Shown in pieces: positions 37,490 through 50,000 of a stretch of 64,000 nt of DNA (position 1 is the first letter of the stretch; every line of letters begins with the position of its first letter). Location of the stretch: NCBI GenBank assembly GCA_950106755.1, contig OX467089.1, positions 17,403,345-17,467,344 of the forward strand. The letters are read 5' to 3'. Origin of the DNA: Climacium dendroides (Eukaryota; Streptophyta; Bryopsida; Hypnales; Climaciaceae). The notes below the pieces were generated by a model. That model did no database searches. It was not told the DNA's origin and was given only the letters and a program-made list of their open reading frames with translations. The position numbers were made by a program, and so were the translations under genes.

Positions 37490-39790
37490 CCAGGTTCAAA
37501 TTTTCCTTCTGACTGACTGACTGACTCCACAACAACTTGCACATCATCGTTGATCCACGGATCCCAACGTGTCTGTGTGCACATAACTTGAGTCAGACTC
37601 CTACCAATCCCCAATTCATTCAGTCTACAGTTCAAAGCTTATCTGCCCCCACCCACCACCCACCCACCCTGCGCCCCTTGCTAAAATTCAACTTCGAAAT
37701 GATGCACAGACAGACAGACAGACAGACACTTGCTCCCGTTTCATATTTCAAGACCAAGTTTACACTAACTCCATCGTAAACATAAGAATAATATTTATAC
37801 GGGACGACACGCCATAGGTACACACTCAAAAGTGAAAGGAAAGTATATGTTTCAAAGGGGGGAAAAAAAAATTTAATAGTGAATCCTTCCAAATTACACT
37901 CACGAATGTGTTAGCCACTTGGCACGTGGAATTCGAATGTCCACGAATTCTCATCGTGGAATTGAAGAAAATATTGAATTATATACTTCAGGAGTAGTAT
38001 ATTAATAGAGTGGGGGTTACGTGGAGTGCATGTATGTGGTGTACGCAATTTTACGTTTCAACAAAATTGGTAACCCATTGTAACGTACTTCAATTTTTTT
38101 TTCCCCCCTGATCTTTCTTTGCCCAAATCAGTTGTACCTTGCATGGGATGGGAACATGAGTTAGCAACAGGCTTTCAAAAGATGAACACAATATATGGTA
38201 AGCTCATCGCAGCTTTTGATTTGATGATCAGATTTCCACCATATAAAAGATGGTGGTCGGTTTACCGATTTTTTTTTTTGCATGGAATGACTAGGGTGGG
38301 TTTTTTTGGGGGGGTGGTGTCCCTACGTAACGATCCAAACTACAATTTGGGTTGTTCCATGCACGCATGATGATTTCCCTGATTTTGGTGTACAGGCACC
38401 TAGATTTTAGGGAGGGAATAACCCATACCATATAACTTATGCCCACCCTCCGCAGACACTGCTCTTCCAATTTCTGTTAAGTAGACTAAAATTAAGCAAA
38501 GGGAGGGTCCGACCAAGATTCTTGTCCGGGAGGAATGTGCTACCATTTATGAGAAAAGTGTGTGGGCTCGGTACGGCGCAAACCACCATAAAACTCAAGA
38601 ATGCATAAAAACTTATTAAGTTAATTTATCGCGGCTGCTGATTAAGCTTAGTTCAATGGGTCACGACAAAGCTAGTCGTGGAATTCTCATCCAGCAAAGA
38701 GTGTACTAAAAAAAAATATTTACTTCTGTTCCTGAGCTGACTCGTTCAATTACCATATACCTGTCTATATGAGATTTTATTCAAGGGCTAGGAAACAACC
38801 ATGTAACGATGAGTGCATTATGTAACACTTGGACTATGGAACAGTTGAATATGGTACTACTCACCATGTCCGTCCAGTAGTCGGTTACCATTTAACTTAC
38901 TAGTAGACCAGTGACGTATGCAACGCTGACCTCATTGGGAATCTCGTATATGGTAAACCTGGACGGAAAACCAACCCAACCCAACCACATCCAATCTAGG
39001 GAGGCCCCATGGTTCACGGACACGCAACATACGGTCTTATTATTTGGCACCCACGTGTTCGAAATTGAATTTCCACGTTAGATTCTCAAGGGTTCGTGTC
39101 GCCACCTCACACCATTTTATGAGATGACATGTGGCATTTTTTTTTAATTTATAAAAAAATGATTTAATTTATGCCAAATTTGACCTTCGTGTAGGAAATG
39201 AGTGTTTGGAAATGAAGTCAATAACAAAATTTGCCTTGAAATGGGTGGTGAAAGTAGGAACTTAAGGAGTGGTCACATTTCAGGGGAGGGGGAGGGGGAG
39301 GGGGAGGGGGGGAGGGGACATGCATGCATGGGATGCACTAATCATGTTTTGATTGGGAGTCACTAAAAACAATCGGGTGGAGTGGATTGATCCCCTTGCT
39401 CAACCCCATTTATTATCCCTTGGGGAAAATATAGGACCTTTTAGTTGCTATGCATGATTAAATTTGGAAATTTTGAATTCATGTTTGTAATCGAAGGTTT
39501 CAAATTAGCTAAGAGTAGTGTAAGAAATAGATCAATCAAGCACAAAATAGGAGACTAGGGGGTCTTTTTTTTCCATAGGCACCGTTGGGGAAAAATAGAT
39601 GGGGATTGACTTTGGGAGGACAAGAAAAGGGGGTGGTTTATGTACTCCGGTCCACTAAAAACTCTTAGAATAAATGATTGTACTGAAAAGTCTACCTGGT
39701 GTACATGCATTATTTATTCTTTTTGTTTTTTCATAAAATTTTGTAATGATTGTTTTTTTAAATAATTTTATTTTTTAAAGATAATTAACT
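37490..39790. other. Intergenic DNA with simple repeats and TACCATATA words
   Basis: Contains (TGAC)n near 37,510, (CAGA)n at about 37,707-37,729, a G-rich hexanucleotide run at 39,283-39,317, and six TATATGGTA/TACCATATA words between 38,191 and 38,955. No gene is recognised. Confidence 0.4.
39283..39317 (+). repeat. (GGGGGA)n run with G-quadruplex potential
   Basis: At least five runs of four or more G separated by single A on the + strand satisfy the simple intramolecular G4 pattern. Confidence 0.85.
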
Positions 39791-39799
39791 AAATCCTTA

Positions 39800-40740
39800 A
39801 AGGTCTATTGTCACCTCAAGGGACAAAATGGATTTTGGGTAAGTTTTTATACACTCAATTTTCAGTGAAACTTTTTGAAACTTTCTCATAAGATAGAAAA
39901 ACTTATCAGCTTCATGGGAATGTAATTTTTATTTCAATTGGTGCTTGGGAGCAAAGGTTATACCACAAAAGCCAAAATTTTCATTTAGTAGGCAAAAGAA
40001 CAAATCCACAAAAATTTGAAATTAAATTAAACTATTTTTCTTATAGATCATATTTATTTTTGTCTACATTGGAAACTTTAATTTTTTCCATTTGAATTAG
40101 TGATGTGAAAATTATGAACAATCTTGTTTTGGCGGCAATCTGAGCATCTTCTTGAAAAATTAAGATAGGGTCATTTTTTGAATGCAAATTTTCACAATTT
40201 TTCTTGACAAGGTTAAGTTTTTTTTAGAAAAATCTCACCATTGGGATTATTGTGTTTTAATCCCATCTCAAAGTTATTAACAATTTAATTTTTGTTTTGA
40301 TCTTGGGCCTATTTCTACTTTATTTCTTTTTTAAAGAATGAAAATCAAGTGTTTTTCAATTGAAATTTTTTTCCTAGACTTTCAACTCAATTCTTCAATA
40401 CAAATTTTTTTTAATTCAAAGTCTATAGTGCAAATGCTTTTTACAAATGGTGGTCAAAGTCATTTGAAATTGCAAGCTAGTGTTTGAAATAAATAAATGA
40501 ATGAAATTTGCATGCTAATATTTCTCAGTATATATGATTAAACTTCATAAAATTCTTACTACATGGTCTCAAACAAATAAAGTACAAGATCCTACAGTTC
40601 AATTCTAAAAAAACATATTTTTTGTTTTCATGAGTGAACACAATAAAAATAGTAGTTTTAAGTGTTTTTTGACAAGGAAATGGCCTTCGGCCTTTAGGGG
40701 TTAAAATTGGATATTATTCCATCTTGTAGGCTCAAATTGT
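39800..40740 (+). repeat. AT-rich dispersed repeat family, copy D
   Basis: Shares the CCATTGGGATTA block with copies A and B and the GTCTATAGTGCAAA and GAATGAAAATCAA blocks with copy C. This links all copies into one family about 1-1.5 kb long. Confidence 0.6.
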
Positions 40741-42548
40741 GTAAAATTTTCAATATCATAATCCTTCTTCTATAGTTGATTCAACGATATTGAAAAAATA
40801 AATTATTTGAGATTTAAAAAGTAGATTAGAGAAAAGCCAAATTCTTTAGAATTTCTACAAATATGTAGAATGTTATGACTATTTGAGTGATCTTAATGCC
40901 AAATGGAACAACTAAAAATGTGTTTTTAGGATTTATAGGATTTAAAGACTCTCTTGCATAATAAATGTGCATATATGTATAGAGAGACACAAAGATTGAT
41001 ATTTGCATGATATTTGGTTTATTCATTTTAATTATTGATTTAAAAAATATGAATAATTTTGGTGCAAAAAATTAGGAAATACAAATATGATATAAATTTT
41101 GATTTTTAATTCAATTTAAAAAAATATTAATTAGTTTTTTATTTATTTGTTTTGCCATTAAGATTGTTATATATATATATTCTAAGTATAGAAATTATAG
41201 CTCAAAAACATTGTCAAAGATCCAAAAATATAGATTGAAAGCAAAGAACCATTCATTGTATGAGACAAATAACTTAAGTCCTAAACTACCCAAGTTTAAA
41301 CAAAATTTGGATTGAAATTAATTTTTTTTCTAGTACTTTTAATTGAAAGTTGCTAATTTTCTAATGAAAAAGAAGAGGTTAGCATGATATTCTTCATTCA
41401 AGTACCTATAGAAATATGCCTTCAAAAGGACAAGGTGGTTACACTTCTTTAAATCACTATAACTATAAGATATAATTTACTTTGGGCCTATATTACTTTG
41501 GGCCTATATTACTTGGGCAATGCAAGAATGTTTTAGAGCCCCATCTTTCATTGGTTTGGAATATTACAAGGTCACTTCATTGCTTGGAATAATATTCTTC
41601 ATTATGCTTGTGTTTAATTATATAATTTTTGTGATGTCCTTCCAATGGTAGTATAGTATGTATTATTAAGTTCAAATTTGATATTAATCATTAATAATTA
41701 TTTAGTTTGTTGGACCATATGTGGTGTGATACATCATCAATGCTCCAAGAGACTTGTGATCAATTTGAAACTAATGTAATAAGATGAGATGAGTGGGTGA
41801 AATTAATAAGTAAGTCACCCTCAAAATGAGTTTATTTACCTTTTTGTATGAGACAATGCCCAATGCCAATCATGGATATGAATGAAAATTGAAAAGATAA
41901 ATTGTTAGGTACAAATAAATTGTATATTCTTTGATTACAATTACTCCCCCTACTAATGGGGACTATGCAATATAAACTAACTCAACCCTTTAATTGGACA
42001 AGACAATTACTAGGGGTAGTTTTTATGATATATTGAATTAGTTTTGCTTTGTTTGTTATTGCAATTTTCACGACATTGGTCACTTTATGCCTTGTCAATC
42101 TCTAACAACCACATGATTTTGAATTAGATACAAGGTGCAATTAATGAAGTAGTTGAGATGGCATAGTTTGTAGTATATTAACAAGAATATATTGAAAAAA
42201 AGGTCTACACATTTAGCATACAACCAAACAACTTATCATGTAGTTTGTGACTAAATACAATCACGGTGAGTTGAATGTGGCAACACTTGTATATTAACGC
42301 CAATGCAACTCACAATTAAAAGATCGAGGATGTGTCTAGAAAAAGATATAGAAGAAAGGATTATAGGAAAGAAAGGATTATAGGAAAGAAAGGACTTCAC
42401 AAAGCCCTCATACATATTTCTTTGTGTATTTTTAAGCATCTTGCACATATTTTAAGCCCTCAAATACAACAACACAACTTGCATGTTGAAGATGGCCATC
42501 AAAAAGTCCACCTCGATCTCTATTTGCGCACCTACAAAAGCGAAAATC

Positions 42549-42598
<50 letters not shown>

Positions 42599-42795
42599 TG
42601 TATATTTGCAAAATGAGGGGTACCCCAAAATGTTGTCATCTTTAACCTCCAAAGGACTCGGAGGCTGAAAAATGACTATAAATGACTTGATTATTCATTA
42701 TTAAAAACAAAGAATACACCTATTGGTCCAATGATCAAACATTTTGGTGACTACCTTGGTCATGGGGTCACATCCTTTAAGGATTAAAGGGTTAA
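40741..42795. other. AT-rich intergenic DNA
   Basis: Small tandems are present at 41,479-41,513 (GGGCCTATATTACTTT) and 42,352-42,390 (AAGGATTATAGGAAAG). (TA)n occupies about 42,551-42,594. No gene is recognised. Confidence 0.4.
42551..42594. repeat. (TA)n microsatellite
   Basis: Alternating AT/TA of about 44 bp. Confidence 0.95.
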
Positions 42796-44015
42796 CCCTT
42801 GATGAGTCCAAGAAATGAACCCCCCGCTATCCCGTATTGTTGGAGATGCTCCACCCCCCTCTCCAGGCCTTTATCCAACCCGGTACATTTTCGTCACTCA
42901 CTCCTGGTCAATAACGACGGGCTTGTCTCCTTTCTGCGAAGCGTAACCGGAAGGAACACGGTAACCGCCCCCGCTAAAAGCGGTGCGCAACTCGCCCCGG
43001 TATTCAATTACACCAGCCCACACCTGAGTTGAATCGATTTAAATACTGAAAAAGAATAAGAAAAGGCGGGGACGTAACCAGGACGGACGAATGAGAACAG
43101 TCCAGTCTGAATTGTCGGTATCGTCGAAGGTCCGCTTCTGTCGTAGTAACGTGGCGTGGCTTGCTCTCGTTCCATCATAGACTGGGGGGGGGGGCGAGAG
43201 TGGGGCCACTGTGCGGAAACGGCGTCTGCAACACTGTCGGCAAAGGAGGCGTTTGCATCAAGGAGGGAGCATGTATTTTTTAAAGGCCTTTTGCTTCCGT
43301 GCTGGTTTTCGATTCATTGGAGAGCTACTTTTCTTGATTGATCTTTGCTGTAAGAAATTGTTAAAATTGCTAGAAATTTCGAATAAAGCGTGAGGATGCG
43401 CTATTGACAGGTGGTTGGTCAAGTACATTGACCGCGAGACCGAGGACGATTAAGTTTGGTAGGAAAGAAGTGGAGCTATAACTTCCTAAGTAGACCGGCA
43501 GTGATTTTTTGTTGCTGTCCGCTTTTTTTTTTTTTTTCTTTCTTTCTGCATTTTCAATAGTGATCATCTTTAAGATTTGTTACTGGAGTCGCAGTACGGA
43601 GCGTGGTTGTTGCGTTTTGCTTTGGAGGTCTATTTATTGGCTTGCGCTCCTCCTGTTGAGAGTTTTTGCGAAGGCGCCGTGTGAGGGCGACGCGGGGGAG
43701 GGGCGATGCAGGGAGGGGCGATGGAGGTCGACAACCTGTTAGGGTTTAGGGGAGCGGTGTGAGAGAGAGTATTAGGGTGAGGAGGTGAAGTGTGTTATTC
43801 CAGGAAAGAGGCCTGATGGAAGGGAAGAGGCTTCGGTGGTGCGAAATTGACAATACTCATAAGTTGTTACTGCGTATGCGTCGACGTAACACAGTTGGCT
43901 CTTGCGGAAGATCTTTTCTCGCTTCCTGTGAATCACTGATATCGTAGTGGCGTGAGACGACACAAACGACGACGCTGTGGCCGTGGCTGAGGCTGGCCCG
44001 CGTTGAAGGTCGGAA
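42796..44015 (+). promoter_or_regulatory. GC-rich promoter/5' leader region of the PRT6-like gene
   Basis: GC content and CpG frequency rise abruptly here and stay high into exon 1. I see no convincing TATA box near a start site, so the transcription start is not located. An 11-G run lies at 43184-43194. Short upstream frames would precede the main ATG if transcribed, for example ATG at 43721 to TGA at 43760 (13 codons). The frame of the main ATG has a stop 12 bases upstream (44004-44006), which supports 44016 as the start. Confidence 0.45.
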
Positions 44016-47000
44016 ATGTCTGGACTCCAACCTACTCATGTTAGTAAGGAGGGAGCGGAGATTGTCCTCCTGGATCTCAGCTTGAAGATGTGCGGGGGAA
44101 TGGATCTACAATCGTATCTCGACGAGTTTCGGGCTCAAGGGGAATCGCAATGCACGAACGTCTGGTCCAAGGGGATAATTGCGTATCGGTGCCGCACTTG
44201 TCAAACGAATGATTCTAGGTATGTTAGCACGATCTGATCCTCTCCACTATGGTGTTGCATTTCTGTTTCGTATATTGGACCTTTGTTAAAGAATCCAACA
44301 GATAGCATTAAGCCGACAAGCTCGGACAATTTTGAAGAATGCTTCCAATTTTTGGATCGGATTAGGAACTTCTGGATATCCTTTTACGAGCTTTTTAAAC
44401 GGTTAAATGTAGTGATCGTGATTCCTTGTTCGGGTCGATCTTTGCTTGTCAGCTACCTATGGAGCTGGGATCGTTAACGATCTATTCCGACAGAACGTAA
44501 ACTTTGTTAATCCTTTGTGATGTAAAATCTAGATGAAGAAATGGGATGGAATCAAGATGTGACCTGGTCGAGGGATTGAAGTGTATGATTAGGCTGATTT
44601 CAGTTTCACGGTTCATAGTGACGTTTGATATCGCTGACGATGGAGTTGCCCATTATATTGGATATCTCGATTGATTATGGAAACCTCTCTGCAGATTTTG
44701 ACATAAGCTGTGAAGTTAGTAAATATATTCTCATGAGAATGATATTGATGGATTCTCTCCTATTTTCAAAACCTGATGTATTTGCATTTGTTTACAGTAT
44801 GTGCTGAATTTAGGCTTAAATTTATTAGTTGAAATTCCTTTTCAGAATAGTTGTATGACGCTTTTCTGTCTCATCTGCCCTCCCTTTAGGGATCTTGTAG
44901 AGGGACATGTACTTCGTCATCATCTGCGACAATAATCGATCATCTTCTTAACGTCTGTCATTTTATTTGCCCGTATCGTACTTGATTTCACTATCCGAAA
45001 GTAGTGTTTCTCACAGTAAGTGAATTGAAGTTGTAATTTTATGCCATTGGAAATATAATGCTTTATGGCGATTTCATTTGATCTGATTCATGTCTACTTG
45101 GGGATGTCTCCTGTGGCTGGAACTCGGGTCGATTTGTCAATCCGGGGCGGTAGAATCGATTGCGATTTTCAAATCGCCGAAACTGCTTTAGCTGACGAGT
45201 TCTTAAAACCCATTATTTAGGTGGAGGGATTTGGGCTCTCATGTTACCCTCGATTTCTGGAGACTAGGTTGGCTGATACGCGGTTGCTCTTATACGTAAC
45301 GTTCGATGATTGTGCTTGTTATAGGGTTTATGCGTTTCGTGTCGTAGTGACCATCTCCTCTGGTGTTGTAATGCAGTGCAATATGTGTCGAGTGTTTCCA
45401 GAACGGTGAGCATTGGAAGCATGACTATGGTAATTCTACTCCTCCTGTTTTAGACTGTACTTGTATTTTTTTGGTTTTCTGTGCTTTGTTTGTCTTCTGG
45501 AGGTATGAATGTACACGTGAGTTCAGTGGCAAAGATGTATTTCATCTAGGTTTCAGAGTAGCTTGTAAGAGCATAATTCTTTTCTGAATTGGTGTTGATG
45601 TCTATCAACCCAGCATCAAAATGTCGTGATCATGATCTCTGACTGCGGCTTTCAAGAGTACGACCTTATTTTAGTGCTGTTGAGATCCAGGCTCTGATGG
45701 TGGCATGTTTGCAGTGATGTACCACAGTGAATCTGGTGGGTGCTGTGACTGTGGAGATCGGGCTGCATGGAAAGAATCGGGGTATGTTCAAGTAGTAATA
45801 ATGGACTCTATTAGTGACCGACGTAGGCTAAAGCAGGTTCTTTGGCCTTGTAGTGGCTCCTCTATTACCGGTACTGTTTGCACTACTCAGTACTTTCGGT
45901 AGTTGATAGCTCTTTAACCTGCTGGGTACTGGAGGCAAGCCTCATTTCATTCCCTAGCAATGTATAGATCGCGGGACAATATTTGGAAAATGAAATAGGT
46001 GCAGGCATGTGGGAGTTTCATAAACCATAAGTTCTTGCGACTGACAACTCGGTTTTGCAGGTTTTGTTCTGTCCATCAACGTCTCCATGTGCAAGAAGCA
46101 AGAGTGAAAGACGAGCTTCTGAGGCCAACACATGATGCTGGTACGTGGATTTGTCTGTTAATTCCCCATGTAGTTGCTGTTATTTCAAGATATAAATTGG
46201 ATCAAGATATTTCGAAGATGGCGTGGTTGGGTTGGGTCTTTGGTTCTTATGTTCTATTGTGTTAGGCTTAAAAATTATGAACAATGACAGATATAAAGTC
46301 CAGCTGTCCAAGTATGTGTCAGAATTCAGAACTTGCGTCCAAAAGGTAGAAGGATTATGGGCTGGGTGGTTGTTAGCAAGACGTGCCGCCTTCAAGATGT
46401 GAAGGTGGTGCTCAGTGATTTGAGGTCTATCAATTTGTAATTGCCAAGTTGAGCAATTTTCTGGCATGTTGAACGCTGAGATAAAAGAGGTTAAAAGATG
46501 CTTTCTGAAGTTCTACAACCTGTTTCAAATACGGGGTTCTATCCCTTTCTGAGTGTTAACGATCGTTGCGTAGTAGAATCTAAAGCAGCCGACTTGTCAT
46601 CTCTGGGATTCACTAGTCGGGACATTCTAGCAAAAAAATATCCGCATATGTTAATCATTGAGAGGCTTTTGAAGGCATTGAAAATTGATAAGGTCCAGTG
46701 TCAGGTATTGACTTTATGAAATGCCTCGTCATTCTCTGACCTCTCACTGTTTCTTATTGGATTTTGAAACTTTCTACAGTGCAACATGTGCTGAGAGAGC
46801 TGCTGGCGTGGGTTAAGAAGCTTCATGATAAGCTGAGTAATTCATGTGAGCAAGAGACTAAAGTGGATATGGCAATGGCCATGATATATTTGGATTGGTC
46901 ACTGAAGGTCAGCACATTCTGCTTTGCATCCACTCACTTTTACACTGAACAGATTTTCTCTATATCTACGTTCAAAATTAACCCTCAATCGTCACAACCA

Positions 47001-50000
47001 GCCTCTCGAGCTGGTATTCCAATGTACTTTCAAGAACTGTGGACTTTTATGGTTTATTACGTCATCTACGTCTTCCCGTTGACATTAGACACTCTCAAGT
47101 GACAAGGATACTTGGGGTCTTTTTGGTGGTGTTAAGAGGTGTTCGATGAGAAACATATCAAGAGGATATACTTTTTACATGCAGATTATATGCTGCTGCC
47201 TGCATTAATGAAATGGAATTAAAATAACACACTGCTGTCACTGGTGAGGAGTACCGTTATTCATGAACGGTCGTGTCGTGAAATCATATTCCTGTTTCAC
47301 TTGTCTTGTCACTTGAATTGATTATGTTTGCAAACAATTTGCTCTTGTTGCTCCGCAGATCTGTGCTGTAGATGCGCTTCGGAGCATAGTTTGCAAGGAC
47401 ATAATAGAGTACGAAATTATATATCAGGTATGTAATCAAGATATCCACGAGTTTGTAAATTTAGCGTCTAGTTTTTTTTTTGGAACGACGTCTCTTTGTG
47501 TCCTTATGATGTGTCCTTAAGTCTGCATGTTGACTTTATTTGCAGATTGATAGTTTAACGTCGCCGCTGGACATCTTGCTGGACTGCTTGGGCTGGATGC
47601 CAGAAGATATCATTGAAGCGGTATTGTCATATATATCTCCTTGCATATTTGCACACCAGATTGAGTTGTAAACAGCGAAGTATAACAGAGGTGTATAGAT
47701 TTATGGTTCCGTGCATATGGCATATGGCATAGATTCTCTGTAGTAGATACAAAGCGGGCTGCAATTAGCTGACAACCTTTTGGTTCGTCTGAGAGTTCCT
47801 TTATGCATTTTGTTTATCAATGTTCTGTGATCACTATGTCTTTAGATTTATTAATTGGAGAATCAGCTGCTATGTTCGAAGAAATATTGCAGGTTGTAAG
47901 TCTGGTGGGAGCACAAATACTAGAGATGTTCGCTGTTTGACCATTTAGCTGTTTGATTGCCTGCGTGCAGGAGACTACCTTGTTTTTACAACTGTTGTAT
48001 AAGAACGAATTTAAGATCCAATTTTTAAATATTTTGAAAGGGAAGTACGAGAAGATGATCATCCTTGCTGTCAATAATGAAGCATATATGAGGAATTACA
48101 AGTATCTCGACACAAACTTAGACAGAGGTATGCATTTCCATTTCTCTGGACCGTGCTGTATCGGTTTCTTGGCTATGCTAAGGTTGTCTATGACTATCAT
48201 TGTGGGTTGTTTATACTCTTTTGTATGACTTTTTTTGTTGCTGTTGTTGCATTAAATTCAGCCATTATGATGATAGTTAAGTGATCTAGAATCTGGTTTA
48301 TGATGTCTACATAAGAAGTTTCTGTTTTCCACCTACTGCTGATGTGGTATTTGTAACTTAGAAATGGATAAGTAGATAGGAAATATTCAGAGAGATTTAA
48401 TATGTGGTGTGTTTACTTGAGATAAATTCACAAAATAGCTGAATTACTGATGTTTGTCAAGTTACAAATTGGTGAGAGTTCCCTTTTTAATGAGTTGAGA
48501 AACCAATGTTTCCAACTTGCCAGAGGTCATCGGTAGTAAAGAAATTTTTGAAACGACACGCTGTTGTTAACACAATTTTTTTGATTTCACCTCCCCTATG
48601 CTTTTGAGAATAGTTGGCATGATGTAGGTTAATTATTCGAGGCACTCTCCCTTTAGGTTGAGCTCACTCATTAAAGTTGGGACGTGCGTCGAGTTGGTGT
48701 TGTTGGTTCCTGTTGTTGGCTCTCGACAATTCTTATCGTGTTTCTGGGAAGTATTGACTCGAGCAACTTGAGTTTTTTTTCCAGTAATGGTGCAGTTATT
48801 TAATGATCCGGAGATGACGACTCGCCTAGTCCACGACTACAATTTACTTGAGTTATTTATCGGAGTCTTCCACAGGGTTATTTCTTGTTCTGCCGAAAAG
48901 TAATTCTCCCTCCAACCGCTTGTTTGTTACTTACATTCTAATCATACTTCACTGGGTGCAAGAAACATCAGTTGTCCAGAAAGCACGACTCTCTAACAAG
49001 TTTCAGGAAAATAACCGTGTGCCTATGAGGGGATCATTCTTACTGTGTGGCCGATGTATAGACAAATGGGTTTGAAGTTGGCAGATACTTGATCCGCTTC
49101 ACATACTTGTGTATTCATCCTCTGGAACTTAGATTTTCTGTCCAAGTCTAAGGTGTACGGATACAACATTCTCTTCTTTTTCTTCTTATCAAATTCGTTC
49201 TAAACTACATCTAATCCTGTTTTCTGTTCGAATCTTTGCAAAATACTCAGTGTGCCACCAGCTGTCGATGTTAATCAAGATGCTATCAAGTGCAAGGTAC
49301 GCATTATTACCCGCTCATGAGGGCTATATTTTTGAATTATTGGGATTTGCACTTTGGTTACGTCAAGATTTCTTGATTGTTGAATAGCAATCAATTTGCG
49401 GTTGGTTGTGTTCATTGTGGGAAGCTTTGATGATCCTCGCTGCGGGAAACTTAGCTTGTCTCTGGTGTGATGGAATTCTTATTGTAAAATAACAGTTAAT
49501 TGGACTGTTTTATCTGAGGCTGGTCCTTGGGATGTTTGTGAAAATGGAATTTTTAGTAAAGTGTGTTATTATTTTCATTTTTCGGTGCGCATGCTGGAGA
49601 ATCTGATTTTCCCTCTCTTGTGACAACTCGACCAGGTTTACCTCCGGCCTCAAGGTGATTTACGACTGATAGTTTCACATGAAGATATTGCTGTTCATAT
49701 GCTTTCAAAGCAAGCGCATCTTTTCCCCAAAATCCTCCAAGTGCTAGTCATGTTACAGGTTTGTGAAAGAACTGGTGGAGTGTGAATAGCTGGTCTTAAG
49801 TACACTACGCCCTCTTCAGATCTATGTCCAAATATTAGTTGATTTATGGAGTCCCTGTCCAAGCCCATCCCTTTTGACCCTTTTGATGGCATTTGAGGGG
49901 TTTCCCTTGTCTAATTAGTCCAATTTTTTTGTTGAAGATTCAGTTTTGGAGATTTTTTTCGATTCTCTTGCTGAGTTTTGGGAATGACGTTGTGTCTTGT

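Noticed and set aside
37166..37635. Overlapping minus-strand frames of 93-121 codons with repeated Gly/Trp/Cys motifs
   Set aside because: They are translations of the 31-34-bp minisatellite in three frames.
42332..42668. Frames encoding Ile-Tyr repeats
   Set aside because: They are artefacts of the (TA)n microsatellite.
42799..43393. GC-rich upstream frames (60-77 codons)
   Set aside because: No recognisable domain and mutually overlapping. More likely promoter or leader DNA with few chance stops.
46180..46467. 95-codon minus-strand frame within the PRT6 gene
   Set aside because: It is antisense to an intron and lacks a recognisable domain.
48893..49075. Reading through exon 9 into the following intron
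   Set aside because: A stop follows immediately. The donor GTAATT after position 48899 gives the correct phase for exon 10.
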